DNA of 51,240 nt, taken from contig DLPX01000028.1 of assembly GCA_002477475.1 (NCBI GenBank), positions 878 through 52,117 of the forward strand, given 5' to 3'. The position numbers were made by a program, and so were the translations under genes. Source of the stretch: Proteobacteria bacterium UBA7447 (GTDB lineage Bacteria; Pseudomonadota; Gammaproteobacteria; Arenicellales; UBA868). The notes under the pieces are model-generated. The model ran no database searches and was not told the origin of the DNA. It saw only the letters and a program-made list of their open reading frames with translations. Positions 9,168 through 17,426 of this stretch are shown here, piece after piece; the stretch's first letter is position 1, and each line of letters begins with the position of its first letter.

Positions 9168-9379
9168 GGTTCTGCTCCAGTTAGAGATGGATACTGTAGT
9201 TTTTTTGGAACACCTTGGCCATCCTTTCGGGAAGATCGAGCAAAATAGATACAATGGATACCGTCCGAGAGGTAATTGGTGTCTGTCAGCCCGCACGGGC
9301 AGAACTGCGATCAGGCTTGCGGATTCTTGTTCAGTCGCCGGCGCCTTCTTTAATCATCAGAACCTCAGAAGAATTTTTT

Positions 9380-10399
9380 ATGACACAAACGAACCGCCAA
9401 ATTGTGCTCGCCGCCCGCCCAGAGGGAGAGCCAAAAACCAGCGACTTCAATCTTGTCGAGGGCGTGGCCCGACAGCCAGAGGTAGGAGAGGTTCTGTGTC
9501 GAACCATCTACCTCTCGCTTGATCCTTATATGCGGGGCCGTATGAGCGCAGCCAAATCCTATGCAGAGCCGGTCGAAGTCGGCGAGGTCATGGGAGCCGG
9601 AGTGGTGGGCGAGGTGGTGGACTCTTCCTTTGACGGACTCAACCGTGGCGATCTCGTTGTCGGGTTGGGCGGGTGGCAGGAATACTTTACGGCTCCTGGC
9701 ACCTCAGTGCGAAAGCTCGATCTTGACCGGGAATCAGCCTCAACTGCGTTGGGGGTGCTCGGCATGCCGGGGATGACTGCTTATGTGGGCCTCAAGAATA
9801 TAGGGAAACCACAGCCCGGAGAAACCGTCGTGGTAGCAGCAGCGTCTGGCGCCGTGGGGTCGGTGGTTGGGCAGATTGCAAAGATCCAGGGCGCGCGGGC
9901 TGTCGGCATCGCGGGTTCTGCCGAGAAATGCCGGTTTGTTGTCGAAGGACTGGGATTCGACGACTGCATTAATCATACGGATCCGGATTTTGAGGAGAAA
10001 CTGCGACAGGCCTGCCCGGACGGGATTGATGTCTATTTCGAGAATGTCGGCGGTCTGGTGTTCAAGGCGGTGCTTCGGCTGTTAAATCCTTTTGCACGGG
10101 TGCCGGTCTGTGGAGTGATCGCTCACTATAACGATACCGCTTTGCCAGACGGGCCGGATTGGACCTCGCTTATTCTTCGCAGTGCGCTGGTCAAACGATT
10201 AACTATCAGGGGTTTTCTGGTTTTTGATTATGCAGATCAGGAGGCTGAAGCGATCGAGCAGCTTTCCCAGTGGATTTCAGAAGAGCGGCTCAAATATCGC
10301 GAAGACTTCGTTAGCGGCCTTGAGGCTGCGCCGCAGGCGTTTATTGGCCTCTTGAAGGGAAAAAACTTTGGAAAACTCGTAGTCAAAGTGTCGTCGTAA
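9380..10399 (+). CDS. Zinc-independent MDR NADP-dependent oxidoreductase (CurA/2-alkenal reductase type)
   Basis: A 339-residue medium-chain reductase of the leukotriene-B4 dehydrogenase/CurA group, which reduces activated double bonds with NADPH. Marks are IYLSLDPYMRGRM near the N-terminus, VGEVMGAGVVGEVV, and the nucleotide motif AASGAVGSVVGQIAK followed by GIAGSAEKCRF. Zinc-binding Cys residues of alcohol dehydrogenases are absent, as expected. The reading frame is open back to 9215, but ATG 9380 begins the conserved sequence (MTQTNRQIVLAARPEGEP), so I use it. The longer frame would overlap the divergent gene's 5' region. Confidence 0.9.
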   Translation: MTQTNRQIVLAARPEGEPKTSDFNLVEGVARQPEVGEVLCRTIYLSLDPYMRGRMSAAKSYAEPVEVGEVMGAGVVGEVVDSSFDGLNRGDLVVGLGGWQEYFTAPGTSVRKLDLDRESASTALGVLGMPGMTAYVGLKNIGKPQPGETVVVAAASGAVGSVVGQIAKIQGARAVGIAGSAEKCRFVVEGLGFDDCINHTDPDFEEKLRQACPDGIDVYFENVGGLVFKAVLRLLNPFARVPVCGVIAHYNDTALPDGPDWTSLILRSALVKRLTIRGFLVFDYADQEAEAIEQLSQWISEERLKYREDFVSGLEAAPQAFIGLLKGKNFGKLVVKVSS

Positions 10400-10459
10400 C
10401 ACCCTGAACCCAGGAGTGGCGAGTATTTCTTAGGGCGGTGCTTCGGTTTCGCTTACGGC

Positions 10460-11341
10460 TCAAAGTTTTGAAGCCCGACGGGGGAAAATCGTGATCTGCC
10501 GGGCGCGGGCGACAAAGATGCCGCTCGCCGCAATCAACCCGATGCCAAGCCAGGAAAGAAAAGAGGGCAGTGTGCTGAAGAAAAGATAACCAAAGGCAAC
10601 TGCCGCCACAATTTCGATATAGGTAAAGGGTGCGAGGGTGGACGCATCGGAATCGGCAAAGGCATATACCAGCAGAACCTGATTCGCTGTGCCAGAAAGG
10701 ATCAGGATCCAGATGTAGGGCCAGGCGGATTCCGAAATAGTCTGCCAGCTGCCGGGCAAAAAGGGCGTTAAGACAGCCGTTGCGCAGACGGCCCCCACGA
10801 ATGCCGTGATCAGCGGGGGTGAGACGGCACCCAGTCGACGACTCAACGCAAGTTGGATACTGAGGATCAGGGCGCAGAGGAATATCAACACCGCGCCCGT
10901 ATTGATCTCCTCGAACTCCGGTCGGATGACCAGCAGCACCCCCGAGAATCCGACAGTGACGCCAATCCACACAGGCCAGCCTGCTCGCTCGTTAAGAAAT
11001 AACACGGCAATGATCACCAGAAGAAAAGGATAGGCGTAGAGAATCGCAATCGCATCCGCATAATCCACAGTCTGCGATCCAAGAACAAAGAGGGTTGTTG
11101 CGCCGGCCATTGATAGACCGCGAATCAGCTGCATCCCGGGCCGGGCAGGTTTCAGGCCGCGAATACCGAAGCGCCACAGCAAATAGGGCAGCAACAGCAG
11201 GCTCATTCCCAGAAATCGAAACCAGGCTACGAGATAGGCCGGAATCTGTTCGCCAAGCAGTTTCATGATGGCGCCCGCGAATGCCGCAATGGTCATGCTG
11301 GCCATGATGAGAATAATTCCCCGAAGGGTGCTTGAAGGCAT
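10460..11341 (-). CDS. EamA/DMT-family membrane transporter
   Basis: About 293 residues made of two similar halves of roughly five hydrophobic helices each, the EamA repeat of the drug/metabolite transporter superfamily. The first half starts GIILIMASMTIAAFAGAIMK; the second begins near INTGAVLIFLCALILSIQLA. Such proteins usually export metabolites or amino acids across the inner membrane; the substrate is unknown. ATG 11341 is preferred over a GTG one codon earlier. The gene is divergent from the nitrile hydratase operon, with 263 bases between starts. Confidence 0.88.
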   Translation of the reverse strand: MPSSTLRGIILIMASMTIAAFAGAIMKLLGEQIPAYLVAWFRFLGMSLLLLPYLLWRFGIRGLKPARPGMQLIRGLSMAGATTLFVLGSQTVDYADAIAILYAYPFLLVIIAVLFLNERAGWPVWIGVTVGFSGVLLVIRPEFEEINTGAVLIFLCALILSIQLALSRRLGAVSPPLITAFVGAVCATAVLTPFLPGSWQTISESAWPYIWILILSGTANQVLLVYAFADSDASTLAPFTYIEIVAAVAFGYLFFSTLPSFLSWLGIGLIAASGIFVARARQITIFPRRASKL

Positions 11342-11604
11342 CACTGTCTTGTCGGATCTCTATTTTTCCTCGCTGGCGCGCTGTATTCTAGGCGAGATTG
11401 CGCGATCGATTAGAGATATTGTGAACTACTCGATTCATGATGTAATCGCATCTTTGAGGCTTTTATGTAAGCAAATGGCGCCTTCTCTCAAGAGAGAGCG
11501 TTAAGATTAATGAAAGTAAATGTCTTTGTACCTGCCTAAAGATCAATTGCTGGCCTTCTGGGCTTTTTAGGGACTACGTCCATACTTTCCGTTTCGGCAA
11601 AAAA

Positions 11605-12255
11605 ATGACCAATTACGATGCGCAAGAAGTAGTGCGAATACATCAGGAACTGCGGGAGCGTCTTCCACGGGATCCGGCTTCTAGGGTGGAGGCTCTAGAA
11701 AAGATCCTGACGGAGAAAGGGCTCGTTGATCCTCAGAGCATTGATGCTTGGGTAGAAGCCTATCAGGATCATATCGGCCCAAAGCGCGGTGCCCATGTGG
11801 TTGCTAAAGCCTGGAATGACACGGGGTTTAAGCGCCGTCTTATGGCGGACGCACCAGCGGCTATTGATGAGTTGGGTTATTTAGGTCGGGCGACGGGGCA
11901 TCTTAAGGTAGTAGAGAATACAACTACAGTACATAACCTGGTTGTCTGTACCTTATGCTCGTGTTACCCGTTTTCGATTCTAGGGATGGCGCCCGCTTGG
12001 TATAAGGTCGCTGCGTATCGCTCCCGGGCGGTGCGTGATCCTCGGGGAGTATTAGAAGAATTCGGTGTTGAGATCAGCAATGACATCGAAGTCCGAGTCT
12101 GGGATAGCACAGCAGAATTACGCTATTTGGTTCTTCCTCAGCGTCCAGATGGGACGGAGCATTTCGATGAGGACGCATTGGCAAATCTCGTAACCCGTAA
12201 TTCCATGATCGGAACTGACCGTGACCTTAAAGTCACCGCGCTAGGAGAAGGTTGA
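11605..12255 (+). CDS. nthA: Nitrile hydratase alpha subunit, cobalt-type motif
   Basis: With the beta subunit this forms the enzyme that hydrates nitriles to amides. The 216-residue protein carries the metal-binding loop VCTLCSCYP with Cys115, Cys118 and Cys120. The CTLCSC form (Thr, not Ser, at the second position) is the established signature of non-corrin cobalt enzymes rather than iron ones. The flanking regions (RGAHVVAKAW, GFKRRLM) fit the family, as does the length. The gene overlaps nthB by one base and is followed by an activator-like gene, the usual alpha-beta-activator order. Thiocyanate hydrolase gamma subunits share this motif, but the beta partner here is a single ordinary-length protein, favouring nitrile hydratase. 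No amidase or cobalt transporter lies nearby. Confidence 0.92.
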   Translation: MTNYDAQEVVRIHQELRERLPRDPASRVEALEKILTEKGLVDPQSIDAWVEAYQDHIGPKRGAHVVAKAWNDTGFKRRLMADAPAAIDELGYLGRATGHLKVVENTTTVHNLVVCTLCSCYPFSILGMAPAWYKVAAYRSRAVRDPRGVLEEFGVEISNDIEVRVWDSTAELRYLVLPQRPDGTEHFDEDALANLVTRNSMIGTDRDLKVTALGEG

Positions 12256-12920
12256 TGGACGGCGCCCATGATCTTGGCGGTCAGCAGGGATTCGGACCTA
12301 TTGAGGTCGACTCGGTTAGCGAGCCCTTTAACGAAGAGTGGGAAGGGCGGGAGTGGGGGATGGCACAATGCGCATTAACTCCTGAGTTAACAATCGATTG
12401 GTGGCGTCATTGCCGGGAATTAATCCTCCCGGAGGATTATTTAACCCGACCTTATCTCGATTCATGGGCGCAAACAGACTTTGCAACCTACATTGAAGCG
12501 GGTTGGATCTCGCTAGAAGAAGCTGATCATCGGGGTTCACTGATCGAGGTTGATGAACCTCTCGACCTGCCCCCCACTGTCTCAGTCGAAGATATATTGA
12601 AAGATGAGCGAAATCATGCAGTTCGATATCATAAGGTGGTGGAGTCCAAGCCCCTGTTTTCGGAGGGGCAAAACATCGTCACAAACAAAGAGGGTGTTGC
12701 TGGTCATACGCGCTTGCCGCGATATGTAAGAGGCATTAAGGGCGCGATCAACGCCTATCATGGAACTCATGTCTTTCCGGACCTCTCGGCCCAAGGTAAG
12801 ACAACTCATCAACATCTTTATTCGGTCGTATTTGCTTGTGCCGATCTTTGGCCGGAGACTCATAACAGCAAAGACAAAGTGTTTCTGGATCTTTGGGAAT
12901 CTTATCTGACGGAGGCGTAA
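12255..12920 (+). CDS. nthB: Nitrile hydratase beta subunit
   Basis: A 221-residue partner of the alpha subunit. It begins with the family signature MDGAHDLGGQQGFGP and has the mid-region helix with a YLTRPYLDSWAQ-like segment. The C-terminal SH3-like barrel contains HTRLPRYVRGIKGAI and the VFPD/Gln-rich loop, where conserved Arg residues contact the metal cluster in known structures. ATG 12255 overlaps the nthA stop as TGATG, with AGGAGAAGG just upstream. This geometry implies translational coupling and equal subunit supply. Confidence 0.93.
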   Translation: MDGAHDLGGQQGFGPIEVDSVSEPFNEEWEGREWGMAQCALTPELTIDWWRHCRELILPEDYLTRPYLDSWAQTDFATYIEAGWISLEEADHRGSLIEVDEPLDLPPTVSVEDILKDERNHAVRYHKVVESKPLFSEGQNIVTNKEGVAGHTRLPRYVRGIKGAINAYHGTHVFPDLSAQGKTTHQHLYSVVFACADLWPETHNSKDKVFLDLWESYLTEA

Positions 12921-12922
12921 TT

Positions 12923-13267
12923 GTGGTGAGCAGTCAGTCGGCGTTGCCGAGTTCTTTGGTTGCAGCAGATGATGAGCCTTGGTTTGCCAAACCGTGGCAA
13001 GCGCAAGCGCTTGCAATTGCCGACAGCTTGATGGCAAATGGGGTTTTCAGCGCCTCGATATGGTCTGAGACCCTGGGTCAGACGCTAGAGCAGTCCAAAG
13101 CTCAAGGAAACGCCGATGATCAAGAAAACTACTATCGGTGTGTCCTAACCGCACTCGAAGCCCTCTTGGCTGAAAGAGCCTCGATCGACCTCGGAGACCT
13201 TGATGAAGTTTGCAGGACTCTTGGTATCGAAAGTGATACTCACGGCAGAGCTAGTGAGGCCCGCTGA
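12923..13267 (+). CDS. Nitrile hydratase accessory/activator protein
   Basis: A small 114-residue protein directly downstream of nthB. It shows the activator-family pattern of a PWFAKPWQAQALAIADSL segment, a WSETLG motif and YYRCVLTALEALLAE. Such proteins resemble the N-terminal part of the beta subunit and help insert cobalt and oxidise the alpha-subunit cysteines. The likely start is GTG 12923, because GGAGG at 12911-12915 lies 7 bases upstream; GTG 12926 is possible. The gene closes the operon, followed by a hairpin at 13277-13310. Confidence 0.85.
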   Translation: MVSSQSALPSSLVAADDEPWFAKPWQAQALAIADSLMANGVFSASIWSETLGQTLEQSKAQGNADDQENYYRCVLTALEALLAERASIDLGDLDEVCRTLGIESDTHGRASEAR

Positions 13268-13276
13268 GCCTATTTT

Positions 13277-13310
13277 CTCGACAGTTTCGCTCATTTTCGA
13301 GCGAGTCGAT
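13277..13310 (+). terminator. Stem-loop after the nitrile hydratase operon
   Basis: TCGCTC at 13287-13292 pairs with GAGCGA at 13299-13304 around a 6-base loop, and the outer arms TCGAC/GTCGA extend the stem past a small bulge. The sequence after it has only a short T run, so it may be a weak terminator or an mRNA 3' stabiliser. Confidence 0.45.
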
Positions 13311-13517
13311 AGTTTTGGTACGAATGCAAACACAGAACGTTTCGCCCTCGTCGACGATCCATAATCATCTCGCCAAGATATTTAGATCACGCACCAGTCC
13401 ATGCCGATGGGAGATAATGTGGTTTTGAGAGTCGGGTCGAATTTGTCCCAAGGCCACCAAAGCTCGGGAGGGCTGACTGAAACCGACCTGACCAATCCGT
13501 TAGATACCATGGCTATC

Positions 13518-13531
13518 AGCCCTGAAGGGCT
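13518..13531 (+). promoter_or_regulatory. Small hairpin overlapping a ribosome binding site
   Basis: AGCCCT and AGGGCT form a perfect 6-base stem with a 2-base centre, immediately before the ATG at 13537. The right arm contains AGGG, the best Shine-Dalgarno candidate for that gene, so the fold could mask ribosome entry. A 2-base loop is tight, so the true stem is probably 5 bp. Confidence 0.35.
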
Positions 13532-13536
13532 TCAAT

Positions 13537-14115
13537 ATGAGTAACGCATTAGCTGTCATTAGAAAACCCGGGTGGGGTTTGACTCTTCTTGTCACACTCT
13601 TGCTCACTTGTGTCGTGCACGCCCAGGACAACTCGGAAAACATTTATTTTGACCTGCCGCCCGGCTTCGAGGAGGGCTTTGAGGATGGCGACGAATCATT
13701 TTTCATCCAGGAATGGGTGCCAAAGGGCGAAACCGTCAATGACTGGAGCCAGATGCTGACTTTGACTGTGCAGGATGTGGCCAATCTGAATCCGGTCGAG
13801 TTCTTCAATCACATGGCAGATGGATGGGAAGAAGCCTGTCCGGAGTACGGAGGAATGCTCCTGCATGAAGGACGTGAAAACAATTATCCGGTAGCGGTGT
13901 GGTTCTTGAGATGCCCGAACAATCCGATGACGAACAAACCGGAATTCACCTACGTAAAGGGTATCTCTGGAAACGAGAGTTTCTATACGGTTCAGTTGGC
14001 TTACGCGTTGCAGGCCGACGAGGTCGACGATTCGATTGTCAACCAGTCGATGGTGTTTTTAAAGCAGGTGACCGTCTGTGATGACAGCCGGCCACAGACA
14101 CACGCTTGTCACTGA
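13537..14115 (+). CDS. Exported protein of unknown function
   Basis: A 192-residue protein with a good Sec signal peptide (basic start, hydrophobic core LTLLVTLLLTCVV, cleavage after VHA-QD). The mature part is acidic and has a PPGFEEGFEDGD segment, a WSQMLTLTVQD strand and four cysteines (near residues 110, 127, 183 and 191) that could form disulfides in the periplasm. I recognise no catalytic motif; the overall pattern of short strands after a FDLPPGF start is like secreted proteins of unknown role. Its 3' end overlaps the start region of the AlkB-like gene, so the two are probably co-expressed. Confidence 0.75.
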   Translation: MSNALAVIRKPGWGLTLLVTLLLTCVVHAQDNSENIYFDLPPGFEEGFEDGDESFFIQEWVPKGETVNDWSQMLTLTVQDVANLNPVEFFNHMADGWEEACPEYGGMLLHEGRENNYPVAVWFLRCPNNPMTNKPEFTYVKGISGNESFYTVQLAYALQADEVDDSIVNQSMVFLKQVTVCDDSRPQTHACH

Positions 14116-15181
14116 GGCGTTTAACGCATTGATTCAGAGGATGACTCGGCAGACCGACCTTACGCCCGAGCCCTGGGCACTACATCTTCTGGGATTCATC
14201 ACCCCACTTCTCGTGATTGCAGGAAACCTGCTCGGCGGTGCGTATACGGCGATGGGCGTGGTGTTCGTTTGGTTCGTTGGTCCCGTTTTGGACATTGTTA
14301 TGGGTGAGTCCAGAAACCCTCGCCCAGCAAGAGAATCAGGAATGCCCTTTAGGCTGTTGCTTTGGATGCATGGCCTGATGCATTTTCTGGTGCTCGCATC
14401 TTTTTTCAGATTTGCTTACCTGGAGGCCTCACTATCGTTCTGGCTCCTTACCGCAGTGTTGTCGACCGGCCTTTCCGCAGCGGCTTCTGCAATCGTCACC
14501 GCCCATGAGATGGGGCACCGAAAGCCAAAAAGTCTGGCCTATAGGTTAGCCCGGTTGATTATGTTCAGCGTGAACTACTCACACTTCACCACCGAACACA
14601 ATCACAACCACCACAAGTGGGTCGCCACCGAGGATGATCCGGCAAGTGCTCGAAAAGAAGAGGGTTTATGGTTGTTCTGGGCCAGAACGATTCCAGCTCA
14701 GTTTGTTTCGTCAGTTAGAGTAAATGCAAGAAAAGGGCGCCCCGGTCTTCGCAACCCGTCATATCAGTGGCTGGCTGCGCAATTCGCGGTATTGCTCTAT
14801 TTGTTCTCCCTTACGCATGGACACATCATGGCGATCGGTTGGCTCGGGTTATCGGGAATCGCGATTTTGACCCTCGAGTACGTCAACTACATCCGCCATT
14901 GGGGGCTGAGACGCGGACGGGACGAGCGCCAGACCGAAATGCATTCCTGGAACACCGAGGCAAGATGGTCCCGGTGGTCTCTGCTGGAGTTGACTCGCCA
15001 CTCGGGTCACCACCTACGGGCGAGCACACCTTTTTGGCAGCTTCGCCCGCATTCGGCAGCACCTGAACTGCCCGGTGGCTATTATGCCTGCTGGTGGCCG
15101 AGCCTTATCCCTGCGATCTGGAAGCGCTGGGCAGGCAAACGTATCCCCGCCAACACCCTCAGAGAGCAGGCGTCAAATTAG
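14081..15181 (+). CDS. AlkB-family membrane di-iron hydroxylase
   Basis: A membrane protein of about 366 residues in the alkane 1-monooxygenase/xylene monooxygenase family. Four to six transmembrane helices surround His boxes: HEMGH (about residues 142-146), HNHNHHKWVATEDDPASAR, the NYIRHWGL motif, and HSWN followed by RHSGHH. All the His positions expected to bind the di-iron centre appear present. The classical NYxEHYGL motif has Arg for Glu and Trp for Tyr, so this is a divergent member and its substrate may not be an n-alkane. GTG 14078 or ATG 14081 both overlap the upstream gene; ATG 14141 is an alternative start closer to the usual family N-terminus. No rubredoxin gene is adjacent. Confidence 0.88.
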   Translation: MTAGHRHTLVTEAFNALIQRMTRQTDLTPEPWALHLLGFITPLLVIAGNLLGGAYTAMGVVFVWFVGPVLDIVMGESRNPRPARESGMPFRLLLWMHGLMHFLVLASFFRFAYLEASLSFWLLTAVLSTGLSAAASAIVTAHEMGHRKPKSLAYRLARLIMFSVNYSHFTTEHNHNHHKWVATEDDPASARKEEGLWLFWARTIPAQFVSSVRVNARKGRPGLRNPSYQWLAAQFAVLLYLFSLTHGHIMAIGWLGLSGIAILTLEYVNYIRHWGLRRGRDERQTEMHSWNTEARWSRWSLLELTRHSGHHLRASTPFWQLRPHSAAPELPGGYYACWWPSLIPAIWKRWAGKRIPANTLREQASN

Positions 15182-15511
15182 CGCTCTAGGCTGCCGTTGG
15201 CGGGTCAGCAACAAAAAGAAACTCTGTAACCAGAGCTTCTAAATCAGTTTTTATTGAACTTCGATAGCCACATGCGCCAGTTCGCCCGTGTATGCACTAT
15301 GCCGCTTGGGGCCGATATTACGCATCAATACGGGCGTCGCGCGATCTTTGGCTATTTTTCGCGACCAAACGATCATACAGCTGCTGCACCTGTGCTCTCA
15401 AGGAAGACCCCGGCTTGGGGAGTTGCTGTTTTTGCAATGTGCGGCCGACTGTCAAGGGAAGGAGGCATGCTTGGTCGAGCCTTAGCAAGGCTGAACGAAG
15501 CAGGAACTGTT
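15182..15511. other. 330-base gap between convergent genes, nothing recognised
   Basis: Forward frames here have no recognisable domain and poor coding character. A short CTCTG/CAGAG hairpin at 15222-15235 could help end transcription of the AlkB-like gene. I see no repeat, tRNA or mobile-element end. Confidence 0.4.
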
Positions 15512-16483
15512 TTAGGGCGCTGCTACCACGTTGATCGGTTTGCCGTCAAAATAGCTGGAGATGTTTTGAACGGTGATGTCGAAGATGGCCTTCACGGCCT
15601 CAGGCGTGTTGTAGGCCACATGAGGACTTAAGACGACATTTTCAAAACTCAGCAAAGGGTGATTGTCTCCCAGAGGCTCTTCCGCGAAAACATCGAGCCC
15701 GACACCCTTAAGCTGGCCGCTGCGGAGCGCTTCGATAAGTGCTGTCTCATCAAGCAGTCCGCCTCGTGCGGTGTTGATAAGAATGGCGCCTGCCTTGATC
15801 CTGCTTATTTCCGGTTTGCCTAATATTCCCTGAGTCTCGTCGTTGAGGGGGAGGTGCAGGGAAATGAAGTCGGAGGTTTCAAGCAGCGTCTTCATATCCA
15901 GAAAAAGATCTGGACTAAAGTCGTTTTGATGTTTTTCAGGAGAGCGTGTCCAGACCTTCACATTCATCCCAAATCCTTCAGCCATCCTGAGGACTTTATG
16001 TGCGATCCCGCCAAAACCGATAAGCCCAAGTTGTTTTCCTGCTAATCCGACCCCAGGTGTGTCCTGATCCCAGACGCCTTCCCTCATTTTTTGGTCGAGC
16101 AGAGTGAGATTTCGGGCGACTCCCAAGAGCAGCGCAAATGCGTGCTCCGCGACAGTCCTGTCGGCATAGCCTGGACAGTTACATACGGTGATGCCTTGAT
16201 CTTGGGCAGCAGGAAGGTCGATGTAATCACTGGCACCGGTGCCAGTGAATGTAATTAGCTCGAGATGAGGGGCGTTGGTCATGACCTCAGCCGGAAGAGA
16301 CCATCCCACGATCAGTGCAGCAGCATCCTTAATTCGGTAAAGGTACTCCTCACTGCTTTGAGGCACTCCGTGGTGAATTTCCAGAGTGCCATATGCGGCA
16401 AGCCGTTCGGCGCCGATTTCGGTCAGGATAGAATTTTCGTCCGGATCTGCGTCGGGATAAACAATAAGGCGTTTGCGGGTCAA
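15512..16483 (-). CDS. D-isomer-specific 2-hydroxyacid dehydrogenase
   Basis: A 323-residue NAD(P)-dependent dehydrogenase that interconverts 2-oxo and D-2-hydroxy acids. The N-terminal catalytic domain is intact (RLIVYPDADPDE, then ITFTGTGASDYIDL). The Rossmann domain has LGLIGFGGIAHKV, an atypical form with Ala at the last Gly position of GxGxxG. Catalytic residues lie in INTARGGLLDE (Arg), DVFAEEPLG (Glu) and LSPHVAYN (His). The start codon is TTG, with AGG 8 bases upstream; no better start precedes the conserved N-terminus. It is a full-length relative of the remnant at 790-1446. The specific substrate cannot be inferred. Confidence 0.9.
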   Translation of the reverse strand: MTRKRLIVYPDADPDENSILTEIGAERLAAYGTLEIHHGVPQSSEEYLYRIKDAAALIVGWSLPAEVMTNAPHLELITFTGTGASDYIDLPAAQDQGITVCNCPGYADRTVAEHAFALLLGVARNLTLLDQKMREGVWDQDTPGVGLAGKQLGLIGFGGIAHKVLRMAEGFGMNVKVWTRSPEKHQNDFSPDLFLDMKTLLETSDFISLHLPLNDETQGILGKPEISRIKAGAILINTARGGLLDETALIEALRSGQLKGVGLDVFAEEPLGDNHPLLSFENVVLSPHVAYNTPEAVKAIFDITVQNISSYFDGKPINVVAAP

Positions 16484-16637
16484 TGGGTATACCTATGGTC
16501 GGGTCTCGGGCTAGGATAGCAAGATGTCACCTGGCGGAAAACTGCTCGCAACAGGGCGCTGTCGAAGAAGGGTTATCAGGATGAACGGTTGTGCAGGTAA
16601 GAACGGCCCGACGCTCTTTTATCTTTGAGACAAGTGA

Positions 16638-17426
16638 ATGGATAAACTCAACTCAATCGTTAATGTTGACGCCTACCCCATCAATGACCTCAGTCGGCCT
16701 GAGTCGCTGGAGGTTATTGCCCGGGCAAAGCAGCAATTGAAATTGACGGGTGCCTGTCATTTTGGGGGTTTTCTGAGCGAGGCAGGTTTAGTCAATTTAC
16801 TTGCCGAAGCGCAGGCCTTAGAGTCTTCAGCGCATGCCAGTGACAACTGGTATACCCCTTACTATGGTCGACCCGACTCCAGTTATCCTGTCGGACACCC
16901 CTTCAACTCCGCCGTGCATTTTTCCGTGCGCTATGTCTCGCGCACCCTGCTGCCTGAAGAGTCACCGCTCCGCTATCTTTTTGAGGACAGCAGACTTTTG
17001 AGTTTTCTCCATGCGTTGCTGCCAGACGAGCCGTTGTATCGATACAGTGATGCCCGAGGCTCGCTCAACTATACCGTCATGGCGCAAGGGGACGAATTGG
17101 GTTGGCACTTTGATGCCTGCGAACTCGTGGCATCGATTCTGCTGCGCCCGGCAGAGGCGGGCGGAACGTTTCAGTACATACCAGCGGTGCGAACGGCGGA
17201 CGATGAGAGATTTTCGGCTGTGGCTTCAGTCCTGGGAGGTCAGGATCATCACCGGACGAATGTGGATTTTGCACCAGGGGATATGGTGCTGTTCAGGGGG
17301 CGACACAGCCTGCATCGTGTTACCCAAATCCAAGGAGAGACCCCTCGACTGATTGCGTTAATGAGCTTCGATAATGTCGAAAAAGCCGTTGAGCGCAATG
17401 TTCCAGATGATCTTTTGCCTGCCTAG
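16638..17426 (+). CDS. 2-oxoglutarate/Fe(II) oxygenase, ArpA/BesD-like
   Basis: A 262-residue cupin-fold oxygenase. The facial triad is visible: His157 and Asp159 in DELGWHFDAC and the distal His226 in RHSLHRVT, with Arg237 positioned to hold 2-oxoglutarate. The pattern GDELGWHFD...LLRPAEAGGTFQYIP...R resembles the ArpA/BesD-like group that hydroxylates or halogenates free amino acids. Asp at the HxD position predicts hydroxylation, not halogenation. It is paralogous to the gene at 43149-43964, with both HxD pairs at residues 157/159. It ends tail to tail with the Opp-type ABC operon, sharing CTAG, so a modified amino acid or peptide imported by that transporter is a possible substrate. Confidence 0.85.
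   Translation: MDKLNSIVNVDAYPINDLSRPESLEVIARAKQQLKLTGACHFGGFLSEAGLVNLLAEAQALESSAHASDNWYTPYYGRPDSSYPVGHPFNSAVHFSVRYVSRTLLPEESPLRYLFEDSRLLSFLHALLPDEPLYRYSDARGSLNYTVMAQGDELGWHFDACELVASILLRPAEAGGTFQYIPAVRTADDERFSAVASVLGGQDHHRTNVDFAPGDMVLFRGRHSLHRVTQIQGETPRLIALMSFDNVEKAVERNVPDDLLPA

Noticed and set aside
11605..13267. Thiocyanate hydrolase instead of nitrile hydratase
   Set aside because: The CTLCSC motif is shared, but the beta subunit is a single protein of nitrile hydratase type and the third gene matches the activator, not a separate thiocyanate hydrolase subunit.
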